Shown here: piece by piece, positions 1 to 11,018 of the stretch | Layout of the letters: each line of letters starts with the position of its first letter | How positions within the stretch are numbered: the stretch's first letter is position 1 | From: Fomitopsis serialis | Lineage: Eukaryota > Basidiomycota > Agaricomycetes > Polyporales > Fomitopsidaceae | Reading direction: 5' to 3' | Assembly: GCF_022376445.1 (NCBI RefSeq) | Contig: NW_025954994.1 | Coordinates: 1 to 64,000 of the forward strand | Length of the DNA stretch: 64,000 nucleotides | Notes under the pieces: generated by a model | What the model saw: the letters and a program-made list of their open reading frames with translations, nothing else | Told to the model about the DNA's origin: nothing | The model's database searches: none | Made by a program: the position numbers and the translations under genes

Positions 1-423
1 GATCGCCTCTACTGTGTTACTAGTACTCACGTTCGTGTAGTCCTCGTTTCCCTGACAAAGTAAGGTACAGTCCTCGTACGCAAGCAGCTGCTAACAACGC
101 GGGTGCGTCCAGCATTCCTGGCCCGGCGCAAAGCACAATCACCTTGGAAGGCTCGGAAGTGCTTAACTGGACAGCCCTCCCTCCTCAATTCGGTAAAGGT
201 AAACCTCCCTGGACTGCCTTACTCGTTGACTACGCCCTCACCGTGACATCATACAGGCACAATTGGAATGGGATCATCTCGTACGCCGGCGGACTCTCCA
301 TCGTGTCGCTGCCGATAAAGTGCCGTCCAGCCTCGGTGTCGCGGAACGGATCTGTACGGGTTTGAGGAGCGGTTTGAGCTCTACGTACAAAGGGCGCGGG
401 AGATCCTGGACCATCTGGACTGA
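1..423 (+). pseudogene. WS/DGAT-like acyltransferase copy A, 3' fragment with frameshifts
   Basis: This is the 3' end of a wax ester synthase/diacylglycerol acyltransferase-like gene that starts left of the window. The last four exons align with copies B and C: a 19-nt microexon at 41-59, an exon from about 113 carrying IPGPAQSTITLEG (the NVPGP-type motif of the WS/DGAT C-terminal domain), and the last exon after the cag near 251. Compared with B and C, the last exon lacks one base in each of three places: near 273 (ATGGGGATC became ATGGGATC), near 303 in the stretch after GGACTCTCC, and near 361 (a T run shortened from four to three). The first loss leads to an early stop. The third restores the frame, so the end still reads ERFELYVQRAREILDHLD and stop. 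I infer a decaying copy; homopolymer read errors are the alternative. Confidence 0.8.
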
Positions 424-1060
424 AGAGCTCGATAGAGATCTCTTTATATGCGTTACTGTTCTGGTCATGCTTCTGCTCAACTATCTACTAGTAATGCGAG
501 GACATTACAAGATGATACATGTCAAGTTGCCTCTACCGTAGAATAAGTTGTTAATGGAAGTCATGCCTCCGATGAAACCTCTGTGTGCGTAAGAATTCGA
601 TCCGGGTCATGTCGAACATTTCTTTGACGGTAGGCAGTCTCAGGGCCCGTCTTCGAGCCAGGCAAGGCGTGCTGAACGTTTACGCTCGATTCACAAGCAT
701 GCTTTAGAAGACGCTTACCGGCCTGTAAGGCTGCTACGGAGACCAGCTTTACCGGCCTTTCGCCGTCTCTTTCCTCCGCTAATGCACACGGACACGAGCG
801 AAGATTTAGCACCATATACCGGGATAATTGATGTCGTCGATTATGCAGTCCGGAGAGCCCACAACTGGTACAGGCGTTCACCGTATACGGACTATCACGG
901 CCAGATACTGAACACATTTACCTATTCTATTGATCCAGATGCTGCGATAAGTACTAATATTCAAGCAGTCACTATGAAGCGTTGACTAGCAGATAGAAAA
1001 AACACGTACGACTCAAGTACGACTAAGGATACTTGCGGCTGAACACGGATCTCAGCCATC
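424..1060. other. Intergenic, convergent 3' ends
   Basis: This gap lies between the 3' end of acyltransferase copy A and the 3' end of the minus-strand F-box gene. I see no recognisable gene. Short open frames here have no family features and no matching frame on either side. Confidence 0.5.
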
Positions 1061-2634
1061 TCAGGCCATGCTGAAGAGTCCAGACTGGACGCGACCTCCT
1101 TCCTCGTCCGACAGAGTCTCCACATCCACCTCCGACTGCTCTTCGCGCCCAGCAACCTGAAACCACTGGTACGGCTCCCGCTCCTGCCGATCCCATTGAT
1201 CGTAATACTCTTCAGCCTCAGCCTGCCGGCGCAAGCCAATATATTCCAATGTAGGAACACAGGTGCCAATGACACGAGCATATTGTTTCCAGTGGGAGGT
1301 CTCGCACCACGGTATGTGCCCCCAGAGTACGATAGCAACCCCTTGGAGGGGCAGAGCTCGGAGAAGCGAGAACTCTTCGGTCTGCTCACCCTTCAAGGTC
1401 ACCGAATGTGATACTTAGATAAAGTCCCAATACTCACTAAAAAGGTCCCGGCGTCCTCCCAGGTCAAGCTCCTGTCATTTTCGCGATGGCTCCAACGCCA
1501 ACTAGGTGTGATTCTCATGCAGCGAATCGAGGGCGCGTGACGAGCTATGATCGCATACGTGTTCGGATCAGCCTTGCATCCCAATACGACAGGCATGGTG
1601 CGTTGCAACATATTGATAGTAGGTCTTTCCAGGTGTCGGTTGGACCTACCAACGAGCATACCGGACATGCTTGGCTTTTTTCGAAAATCCCAACGCATGT
1701 CCAAGTGTCGAACCGGATGCTGCAGAGGGAGAGGACGCCCCGAGGAGACAAAGTCTAGTTGTCGCCATTGACTGATGTGAGGCACAGCAGGGGAAAATTT
1801 GGAAGAAATGTCCAGACGGCGCAGGTTTGGGAATGCTCGGGCCAAGGCTTGTAAGTTTACTGAATCATTACGAACGAGTTTGAGTTCACGAACAGCACGC
1901 CAAACCATTGGTGGTTCGAGCTCCTGTATGATGTTCAAGCCTCCATGGAGACTCAGAACCTCCAGGGATTCAGTGAAGTTGCTTAGAAAGCGGTCATCCC
2001 CGAAGGCATGATCGCCCCACCACCTCTCATCCGTCTCTCGATCGTTATATTCGACGACGCGGAGTTCCGCTTTCCTGGGGCGACTCTGCATCCTGGACAG
2101 AAGACCGAGTGTCAACACATCGGCGTCCCAGAAACGGACCTCCTGGAGACGCGGGAGGCTTGCTATGGCATCTATGAGCTGCGGCACGTCGTCAAAGATC
2201 TCTTCTGCGTAATGAATGGAGATTTTGCGTAGTTCCACTGCACCCCGGATGACATCCGCGAGCGGTGCTGCAAGAGTGAGGGTGTACGTTGGCGGTTCGG
2301 TGGCTGAGCCTCGTTTGCCCCGTTCAACGCAAAAAGCATCATCCCCGAGGGTAAGAGCCTTGAGCTTTCGGAGGCGATCGGACGCATACGGTGAGTCGAG
2401 CATGTAAGCGCGGAAGCCCTCGAAGAGCTCAGGATAAGCCAATGACGAGCGTTTTGCGCCCGGTAAACGTAGCCAGGGAAGCGGGAATTCGATTTCTTCT
2501 AAGAAACGGGGTATCGCTAGATTGTGGCCGTCGCGACAGGTCATGGAGAATTGGAGGGCCTCATATGGGTTTGCGAATGACAGAACGATATCGAGGACGT
2601 CCCAGTTCAACATGGAGGACCTCCCCGTGGTCAT
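1061..2634 (-). CDS. F-box-like protein, copy 1
   Basis: The protein begins MTTGRSSMLNWDVLDIVLSF and continues with an F-box-like helix pattern (LNWDVLDIVLSFANPYEAL, then FSMTCRDGHNLAIPRFLEE). A long repeat-like C-terminal region rich in leucine and aromatic residues follows, typical of fungal F-box proteins that dock substrates to an SCF ubiquitin ligase; that role is inferred. One 56-nt intron (1382-1437) separates the main exon from a last exon encoding TEEFSLLRALPLQGVAIVL and ending ETLSDEEGGRVQSGLFSMA. It is a clear paralogue of the gene at 19849-21425, with the intron in the same place. I chose the ATG at 2634; an inner ATG at about 2613 is also possible. It is divergent from acyltransferase copy B, with a MITE between them. 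Confidence 0.85.
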
Positions 2635-2884
2635 CGCAGTCAAGTGGTCTATTCATGTGTGAGCACGGTCAATCAGTCCATTCGCCATAGGCCCTCAAGC
2701 CCAGCTCACCTGTCCGCAAGGACTACACAATGCAGACGAAGTAGCGGAGAGATGCAACGTTTGCAAGTCAGTATAGATGGTCGTGACGGTGGGAGAAAGA
2801 GAATGGCCATCTGCTGCCAATCTGCTGCAGTGACGATTCGACTTCAGATAATAATGAAACTCAGGTAAGTAAGTTAGTACTTAC

Positions 2885-3281
2885 TATATCGGGTCACGAT
2901 CTCGGACAGCCTAGGTAGTCGGTCACTCGAGTCTCATTCAGCAACCACCCCTTCTATAGCTATGAAATAAATTGTCGCATGTCTCAATGCATCCTTGTAA
3001 TGCCTGTACAAAATCTGAAGCCAATACACTGAGATCTGTGTGCAGGAAAAATCACCCTTTGCGATGATACCTATTTCTGGTAAGCAGTGTGGCTCACCCT
3101 ACTCTCGACCAGAATTTTAGCTACTGAGCTCGACTCAATGATTGTATATTTTTTCTCATATTTTCTCATATTCCTGAGGTCTTTTAACATACCTTCTCAG
3201 AATAATACAGGTCATTATGGCCCATACAGAGTGAGGAGGGCTTGTCGAATGCTAAGGTGGCCGAGATCGTGACCCGATATA
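2885..3281. mobile_element. 397-bp MITE with 8-bp target duplication (hAT-like)
   Basis: The ends are perfect inverted repeats of 21 bp starting TATATCGGGTCACGATC, read inward from 2885 and, in reverse complement, from 3281. Both ends are flanked by the same 8 bp, GTACTTAC (2877-2884 and 3282-3289), which fits a target-site duplication. Eight-base duplications are typical of hAT-type transposons. There is no coding capacity for a transposase, so it is a non-autonomous element. It sits in the divergent promoter region between F-box copy 1 and acyltransferase copy B, about 130 bp upstream of the start of copy B. Confidence 0.88.
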
Positions 3282-3411
3282 GTACTTACAGTAAGTTCTT
3301 AGAGACGCCGACGGCCCGACGCCACAATGACGCTCCTCTACTACAACTGCCGCGCCGCGAGGGGATCTAATATTTGCGCCCTCACCACCTGTCGGGTCAC
3401 ATAGGCCACAG

Positions 3412-5680
3412 ATGGTCGAAGATGATCTTCTCAAAATGCCAGGCAGCTTTGATGTCGGCAACAACGCGCTGAACGTGGAGCACAAGCTGCAGTGGTCGCT
3501 CACTGACCTCGAGCGCACCGGTGGCCTCACAGGGTGGGTCGCAAAGTTGTTGCTGTCCGCTGGCGATTGGATCGACAACGAACTTGAAGAGCGACGGCAA
3601 TCAATTGGAGGGATAGACAACTTGTGGTTCCTCTTGACCGAGGCTGCCGACTTCAACCCGGTGAGTGCACCGTCTACGTCAGGTCGTGCTTAGTTCTAAC
3701 ACAGAACAGGTGTGCGCGTCGACGTACATTCTGAAGGGGAAGTTGACGTTAGAGGAGTTATACAAGGTGCGTTTGTTCCTTCTTGATCATCCGAAAGTGA
3801 CTTTCCCGACTGCATCACACAGGCAGCACACCGCCAGTCAGAGAAGTTCCCTAAATACAAGCAACGGGCAACCTCTGTGTGCAGGCGGTTCCACGGCGCC
3901 CGCTTCGAAGAGGACCCTGACTTTGATCTCAAGAATCATATACATGCTGTCGCTCTTCCAGAACCAGCGGGGCAACACGAATTGAACGACTTGGTCCGTG
4001 AGTTCTACTCCACTGGCTGAGTGTCTCCGTGTCAAACTGTTGTATCAGATGGGCAAGTTCATCGCTCAAGATTGGGACCTGAAACGTCCGCTGTGGGAGA
4101 TGGTGCTGGTGGAGAACTACCGGGACGAGACCGGCGCTGAGAGTGCGTTGCTCACGAGAGGGTGTGTCTGTTCCTCATCTCAGCCACTTAAAGTTTTCCG
4201 ACGCGTAATAGCCACCACGCCCTCGCAGATGGTCAGGGATTTGTTATTAGCCAGCTCTACATCACGTCGTATCACGACGAGCTCGTCCAAAAGATGCACT
4301 CGACGGCGGACTACCTCCACGCAGCGAAGAGAGGAAAGGTGCTACCTTCTAAGCTTCACCGCTCTCTTCGACCGCTCGACTCGCTGGCGACGAATCCGTA
4401 TACCGCACCGCTGCTCGAACTCGTCATGGCATGCGCGTTCTGGTATGTCTACGCCGTCTCGACGTTCATCGGTCTCTTCTGGAGCGTCTACCAAGCTGTC
4501 CATCAAACCGCCCTCTTCCTTCTCACCTGCTGGCGCGTCGACATGCTCACGGGGCCGCAGCCAGGCCAGCGCGTGGCCGAGCGGGAGTTTGCCAGCTCGC
4601 GCGTGTTCAGCATAAAGGATGTCAAGCTCTGCCAGCAGGCGTTTTCTGGCGCGAAGCCTGGTAGCGCGGTCGCTGGCGTTCCGAAGGAGCAGCGGGAGAA
4701 GGTGCGCGCGAAAGCGGGGCACGTCACGCTGAACGATGTCGTATGCGCGGTGATGGCGGACGTGCTCGGGAAGGAAATCGCGTCCAGACCTGCGGACCAG
4801 CTGAACGGCCCCTGGGAGCGGATGAAGCGGAAGTTGAGGACGGTGCTGCCTTCGCCTATCGGGTTCTTTATGTGAGAAGCAAGATTACTCTCGCGCTGAC
4901 TGCTGATTGTGACGAGATTGCAGACCGATGAGCACGCGCGCTCCCGGCGACTGGTCGATGCGGAATCTCTCGACGGGGTCCATCGTGTACTTGAACCCGT
5001 CGACGAATGTATCCGACGACGTCACAGTGCACGAGCTTCACGCGCACATCCACCAGTGCCGCGGAGAGCTCTCAATCCTTAAACACAGCCTCCTGCCGGC
5101 GTTGTGCTTCCATATCCTGCAGTTGACCGGACAGGTTCCTGCGCTGTTGGATCTCTCCCTGCTGGCGAATCCGACCAAGGACCTCAAAGAGCTATTCAAC
5201 AAATGGCTGATGAGGCCGATATATAACATGGTATTGCAATCATGTAAGCCCCGCATAGCCTCCGCCCGACGACCTGTACTCACGTCCGTACAGTCCCCGT
5301 TGTTCTGACAAAGTAAGACGCGGAACCTCGTAGCACAGACTAGCTGCTAACTACACACTTCCATCCAGTGTTCCCGGCCCTGCAAACAGCACGATCACCT
5401 TGCAAGGCACGGAGGTGCTCAAGTGGACAGCACTACCTCCTCAAGGCGGTAAAGGTGAGCCTTTTGACTGCCTTGCTCGTTGACCACGCTCTCATCGTTA
5501 CATCGTACAGGCACAATTGGGATGGGGATCATCTCGTATGCCGGCGGACTCTCCATAGCCGTTGCTGCCGATCAAGTATCGTTGAGCCTTGGAGTCGCGG
5601 AACGGATATGCGCGGGATTCGAGGAGCGATTTGAGCTCTACGTCAAAAGGGCGCGGGAGGTCGTGGACCATCTGGACTAA
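3412..5680 (+). CDS. WS/DGAT-like O-acyltransferase, copy B
   Basis: By family this enzyme would join an acyl-CoA to a fatty alcohol or diacylglycerol to make wax esters or triacylglycerol at membranes or lipid droplets; the substrate is unknown here. Exons I can place are about 3412-3660, 3710-3766, 3823-3992, 4049-4163, 4190-4871, 4924-5243, a 19-nt microexon 5294-5312, about 5369-5456, and 5511-5680. The catalytic HHxxxDG motif is present as HHALADG and is assembled exactly across an intron (acceptor near 4190). A hydrophobic stretch (LLELVMACAFWYVYAVSTF) suggests membrane association. The C-terminal domain has NVPGPANSTIT and GTIGMGIISYAGGLSI. The start at MVEDDLLKMPGSF matches copy C but an upstream exon is possible. 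It looks intact. Confidence 0.88.
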
Positions 5681-6426
5681 AACAGAGATACCTTGAGGCG
5701 CGTTCCAAATCCGTTACTAGCATTAGTTTTATTGTTCGATTGCGAGGACGTTATAGGATGATACACGTACACCTGCCTTTCCCAATACTGTAGGATTTGT
5801 TAATGCACTCCCACGACACCTCGCTGAGCGCGGGCGTTCGATCCGGGCGTTGTGGCTAGGGACGGGCAAGAGCTGGCAAAGCGTGGTGAACGTTGGCGTG
5901 TGCCAGTGGCATGAAGCTTGTCTCAGCGGTCTCTCGCTCTCTTGTCTCCTCTACTTAATTAACGCATGGCACGAACAGTAACAAAGGTCGATCTTGTATC
6001 CCAGGATGGTTCAAGTTGACGTCAACGAGCAACATCCTGATGTCTCGTCCCGCGCGAGCAACAGCGCGTCGGCGCCTGCACACAGTGATCTCCTCTTGTC
6101 ATCGCTGCAACGATTGGTTTTGTACTTCTGGGGATATCCTACTTACTTACCACCTGTGAGGAGTCTCGTAGCGATATGATCTTGGGCGCGTAAACAAATG
6201 TGGCTGCCACTGGCTGGGTGCAGACACCGTCGCGGCTTGACCACGCCCACCGCTCGGTCAGCTTTGATACGTCTGCCGCGACTACGAGTCAAGACAGAAA
6301 TGAGGTTGGCACAATTCTTGCCAGTCTTCAAGCACGGCTCTTGTACCTCCGTATACCCTCAACATCCCGCCGGCCCTCACTCTGTCCAACGCTGAGCTCA
6401 GCAGACGAACCACCTGCTGCTACATC
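5681..6426. other. Intergenic, acyltransferase B to aquaporin
   Basis: No gene is recognised in this gap, which holds the 3' flank of copy B and the upstream region of the aquaporin. The open frames at 6198-6395 and 6200-6715 are out of frame with the aquaporin and have no family features. Confidence 0.5.
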
Positions 6427-7670
6427 ATGTCGCAACCGAAACTCTCGTTCAAAAGGCTGTTTGATAATTGGCAAGCCGATGTCAAGGCTGCTATCCTCGA
6501 GTTCTTGGGGACGACTTTCTTCTTGCTCTTGGCATTTGGGGGGATACAGGCAGCGGAGGCAGAACTGGCTATGGACCCCTCCGCACCCTCCGCGATTCTG
6601 CACGACCTATACATCGCGCTATCCATGGGGTTCAGTCTACTCATCTCTGTCTGGATCTTCTACCGGGCTAGCGGCGGCGTTTTCAATCCTAACATCAGCC
6701 TGGCTCTCTTCTTGAACGGAGTCATCGGCCCCTTGCGCTTCGTTCTCTACTGTTTTGCTCAGCTCACTGGGGGTATCGCGGCTGCGGCTATCGTTCTTGC
6801 GCTCACACCGGGTCCGCTGTTGTCGAAGTGAGTGTTAATTGTAGCTTGTGACCCGTCCCTAATGAAGTGTTCAGCACTGTGTTGGCAAATGGCGTCAATC
6901 TTGCCCAGGGCGTGTTCATAGAGATGTTCATCACTGCGGCACTGGTATTGTCCGTACTTATGTTGGCGGTAGAGAAGCATGTTGCTACGCCTTTTGCTCC
7001 AGTGAGATTTTACAAACGACAAGAGTTATGCTGACAATTGACTAGCCTCTCATTTCTCAAGGTCGGGATTGGCCTCACTGGCTTCGTCTGCCATCTGTCA
7101 GTAGGATTCACTGTGTGCATGTTTCTGCCCTGATGTGCGCCTCGTCTTTAGCTGGGGCGTGTACTACACATGCGCGGGTATGAACATTGCGCGGGCGTTC
7201 GGACCAGCCGTCGTCACGGGATTCCCATATAGCGGTCATTGGGTGGTGAGTGTATACTAGACCCACGCGGATTTGCCACGGGTGGCTAACTACGATGCAA
7301 GTACTGGGTTGGCGACGGCCTCGGATCGCTCCTTGCAACAGCTCTTTACATGCTCTTCAAACAGTGAGTCCGCTTACCTCAGCTTGGTGTCATAGCTGCG
7401 CTTGGCTGATGGCGCGTGCACAGGCACAAGTACTGGCTCCTGAATCCTGGGCAAGACATGGTGTGCACGATCCCGGAACAGTACTATGCTTCACAGAACA
7501 GCTCAAACACGATGGGACATACGGCGGTTGTGTACATGAAGGACAACTTCTCTGCCGAATATCCTGGTTCGAACAGACATTACCATCATGATCTCACTCT
7601 TGCGAATGGCTCCGGGAACGCTACAGCAAGTGCACTACGTGTCCGCCGCTGCGCATCGGACCTTGTATGA
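6427..7670 (+). CDS. Aquaporin / aquaglyceroporin (MIP family)
   Basis: A channel of the major intrinsic protein family, expected to pass water, glycerol or other small neutral solutes across a membrane. Six exons fit: 6427-6827, 6875-7001, 7062-7096, 7152-7245, 7302-7373 and 7424-7670. The protein starts MSQPKLSFKRLFDNW and has the usual hydrophobic helices, for example AAILEFLGTTFFLLLAFGG and FIEMFITAALVLSVLMLAV. The first half-helix reads SGGVFNPNISLAL, so NPA is replaced by NPN. The second reads GMNIARAFGPAVV, so NPA is replaced by NIA. The helix-2 arginine (the R of NIAR) is kept. The C-terminal tail has several His residues and NSS/NGS sequons. It lies between two acyltransferase copies on the same strand, 746 nt after copy B. 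Confidence 0.9.
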
Positions 7671-8277
7671 AACGTTGCTCTAGGGTTGCACAACGTCTGT
7701 CGATCTCTTGTGCCTTGCTTCCTTGTTTTTGTATGATCCGTTCATTTGTCAATCCCTTGACTTTCCTTCAGCAGTGCGTATGATTCTCGGTCTCACACGT
7801 CTGCGAGGAATCTTAGTGCTTCTCTGAGCCATCAGTATGTACCGCTCAACGTGCGTCGAGTCCGACTAACGGCGTCAGAGTTTGATTTGATAAGCGTCCA
7901 CTCTGCCAGTCTGGGCGTTGTCGCCGACAGCTATGCAACTACAGTCTGTCAATCCGCAGATCGCAGAGAACTGCGCCGCGTCGTGCGACCGCGTCGAATT
8001 GTTGCGTGCGCGAGGTCGCCACTTACTAGGACATCGTATGTCGCATCGGAGTCGATCTGACCTCCGAGCGCAGTGGCTTCAAGTATGGCCACACATCACT
8101 CCGACCTGGGGCGTCCGCGGGGCGGTCCACAGGGTCATGAGGAAAGCTGGACGGTGGTATGCTTGGGAAGTCCTTTGACCTGATACTAATCGCATTCTCC
8201 TTCAACATAAATATGAGTTGTGCGAGGTCAGGTTTCTACACTCCCTTCCCTCGCTGTACGATCCCACAAGTCCCAAG
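7671..8277. other. Intergenic, aquaporin to acyltransferase C
   Basis: I see no gene here. The 3' part is the presumed promoter of copy C. An in-frame extension upstream of MVEDRCLRIPG reads through PSLYDPTSPK, so the true start of copy C could lie slightly earlier, or an upstream exon could exist. Confidence 0.45.
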
Positions 8278-10585
8278 ATGGTCGAAGACCGTTGTCTCAG
8301 GATTCCTGGCAGTTTTGGTGTCGGCACTAATGGTCGTGCTTTGAATGTAGAGCACAAGGCGCAGTGGTCTCTCCTTGGCCTCCGGCGTGACTCCGATGGC
8401 TTCACAGGACGGGTAATGAAGACAATACTTCTGGGTGTCAACTGGTTCTGCAGAGACTTTCAAGAGCGACGGCAATCGATTGGCGGGATGGACAACCTGT
8501 GGTTCCTCTTGGCTGACGTTACCGACTTCAACCCTGTAAGCGCATCGTTCTAGTCTATCGCGTCGTGTCTACTCATTGCGCATGATAGGTGTGCACTTCG
8601 GCATACACCCTGAAGGGAAGGTTGACGTTGGAGGACTTATACTCAGTGCGTCCGCTCGTTTATACAAAACTGCTTTCCCTGATGCATCATACAGGCAGCG
8701 CAACGCCAGTCCGAGAAGTTCCCGAAGTACAAGCAACGGGTAACGTCTGTACTCAGAAGATTTCACGGCGCCCGCTTTGAAGAGGACCCAGATTTCAACC
8801 TCAAGAATCACATTCACGCCGTCAGTCTCCCGGAACCGGCCGGGAAACACGAATTGAATGATTTGGTTCGTGGGTTCTGCTCCATTGTCTGTGTTTCTTC
8901 TTGCTAGTGATGCTGAGATGCTGTATCAGATGGGCAAGGTCATTGCTCAAGAGTGGGACCTGAAGCACCCGCTGTGGGAGGCCATACTTGTTGAGAACTA
9001 CAGGGACGAGACCGACGCTGAGAGTGCATTGATCATGAGAGGGTGTGTCCATTCCCTGTTTTTCTCAGCAGCCGTCCCAACACTCCGTAGTCACCACGCC
9101 CTCGCAGATGGTCAAGGATTCGGTTTCAGCCAGCTCCACATCACTTCGTATCACGACGAGTTGGTACACAAGATGGACTCGGCGGCGGACTACCTCCATG
9201 CGGTGAAGCGAGGAAAGGTACTACCTTCCAAGCTCCACCGCTCTCTCCGACCGCTCGACTTGCTGGCGACGAATACATGGACCGCACCACTGCTCGAACT
9301 CATCATGGCCTGTGCGTTCTGGTTTGTATACGCTGTCTCGACGTTCGTCGGCCTCTTCTGGAGTGTCTACCAAGCCGCGCACCAGATTGCTCTCTCCCCC
9401 TTTAGGGCCTGCTCAGGCTGGCGCGTCGGCATGCTTACCGTGCCCCAGCCGGGCCCGCGCGTGACGGAGCGGGAGTTTGCCAGCTCGCGCGTGTTCAGCA
9501 TCAAGGACGTCAAGCTTTGCCAGCAGGCGTTCTCTGGCGCGAAGCCCGGTAGCGCAGTCGCTGGCGTTCCGAAGGAACAGCGCGAGAAGGCACGCACGAA
9601 GACGGGGCACGTCACGCTGAACGACGTCGTATGCGCGGTGATGGCGGACGTGCTCGGGAAGGAGATCGCGTCCAGGCCTGCGAACCAGCTGAACGGCCTT
9701 TGGGAGCAGAAAAAGCGCAGGCTGAGGACGGTACCCCCGTCGCCTAGGATTGGATTCTTCATGTAAGCAGCCAGTCGGATTGACCTCGCGCTGGGTGCTC
9801 ATTTTGATCGGGGCTATAGACCGATGAGCATACGCACTCCTGGCGACTGGTCGATGAGGAACCTATCGACGGGGTCCAAGGTGGACTTGAACCCGTCGCC
9901 AAACCTCTCTAAGGATGTCACAATACGCGAGCTTCACGCACACATCCATCAGTGCCGTAGAGAGCTTTCTATCCTGAAACGCAGCCTGCTTCCGAGGATG
10001 TGTTTCAATATCCTGCAGTTGACGGGTCAGTTTCCTGCACTGCTCAACCTATCCCTGCTGGCGGAACCGATTCCGAAACTCAAGGAGCTGTGTAACAAAT
10101 GGCTGATGAAGCCGATATATGATACGTTGTTGCAATCATGTAAGCCCTGTGTAGCCTCCGCTCGACGACCTTTACTCACGTCTGTACAGTCCCTGTTGTT
10201 CTGACGAAGTAAGATGCGGAAACTCATCTCAGAGGGGCTGCTAACAACGCGGATGCATTCAGCGTTCCTGGCCCCGCAAACAGCACGATCACCTTGCAAG
10301 GCAAGGAAGTGCTCAAATGGACCGTGCTCCCTCCTCAAGGCGGTAAAGGTGAGTCTATCCAGACTGCTTTGCTCGTAATGTGCATTGACCACGCTTTCGC
10401 CGTGGCGTCGTACAGGCACAATCGGAATGGGTATCATCTCGTATGCTGGCGGGATCTCCATCGCCGTCGCTGCCGATAAAGTGCCGTCGAGCCTCGGTGT
10501 CGCGGAACGGATATGCACAGGTTTTGAGGAGCGGTTTGAGCTCTACGTAAAAAGGGCGCGGGAGGTCTTGGATCATGTGGACTAA
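8278..10585 (+). CDS. WS/DGAT-like O-acyltransferase, copy C
   Basis: Tandem paralogue of copy B with the same exon plan (8278-8535, 8589-8645 and so on, a 19-nt microexon at 10190-10208, stop at 10583-10585). The catalytic motif reads HHALADG, again joined across an intron whose acceptor is near 9092. The hydrophobic segment LLELIMACAFWFVYAVSTF and the C-terminal motifs VPGPANSTITLQG and GTIGMGIISYAGGISI are kept. No internal stop or frameshift is seen after splicing. The N-terminal region is more diverged from copy B than the middle (AGVPKEQREKARTKTGHVTL and onward). The likely role is neutral lipid or wax ester synthesis; the acceptor alcohol is unknown. Confidence 0.88.
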
Positions 10586-11018
10586 AGCAGCAATACGTTC
10601 CGAATCCGTTCTTGCATCAGTTTGAATGCCCGATTGTGAGGACTTTACAACATGATATACATGGACTTGCCGTTATTGATAACTTGCTGTAGGATTTGTT
10701 CATAGACCTCATAATACAGTACGACGTCTCCCCGGCAAGGTGTTGAACGCTGGCGGACCCTTTGAGACCCTCCGACTTAAACATAGATTATCACACTGTC
10801 ATGGTCCAGCGCTCAGCAAGTACCTGGTACTGTTCAGACAAGTGGTATGCATAGATTGTGGGCGGGTTAGTATGTCGCCCTCTCTAGATATCGATACACT
10901 TCGTACAAGTACAGCATAAACTCACAGCCACCGGATCGCTCAGAAAGCTTCAGTCGGGATCTAGTCACACATCTATACAACATAGCCGAGGAAACGTGGA
11001 AGTAGTACATAAGTTAAA
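10586..11018. other. Intergenic, convergent 3' ends
   Basis: This gap lies between the end of acyltransferase copy C (plus) and the end of the first Zn2Cys6 regulator (minus). No gene, repeat or RNA is recognised. Confidence 0.5.
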
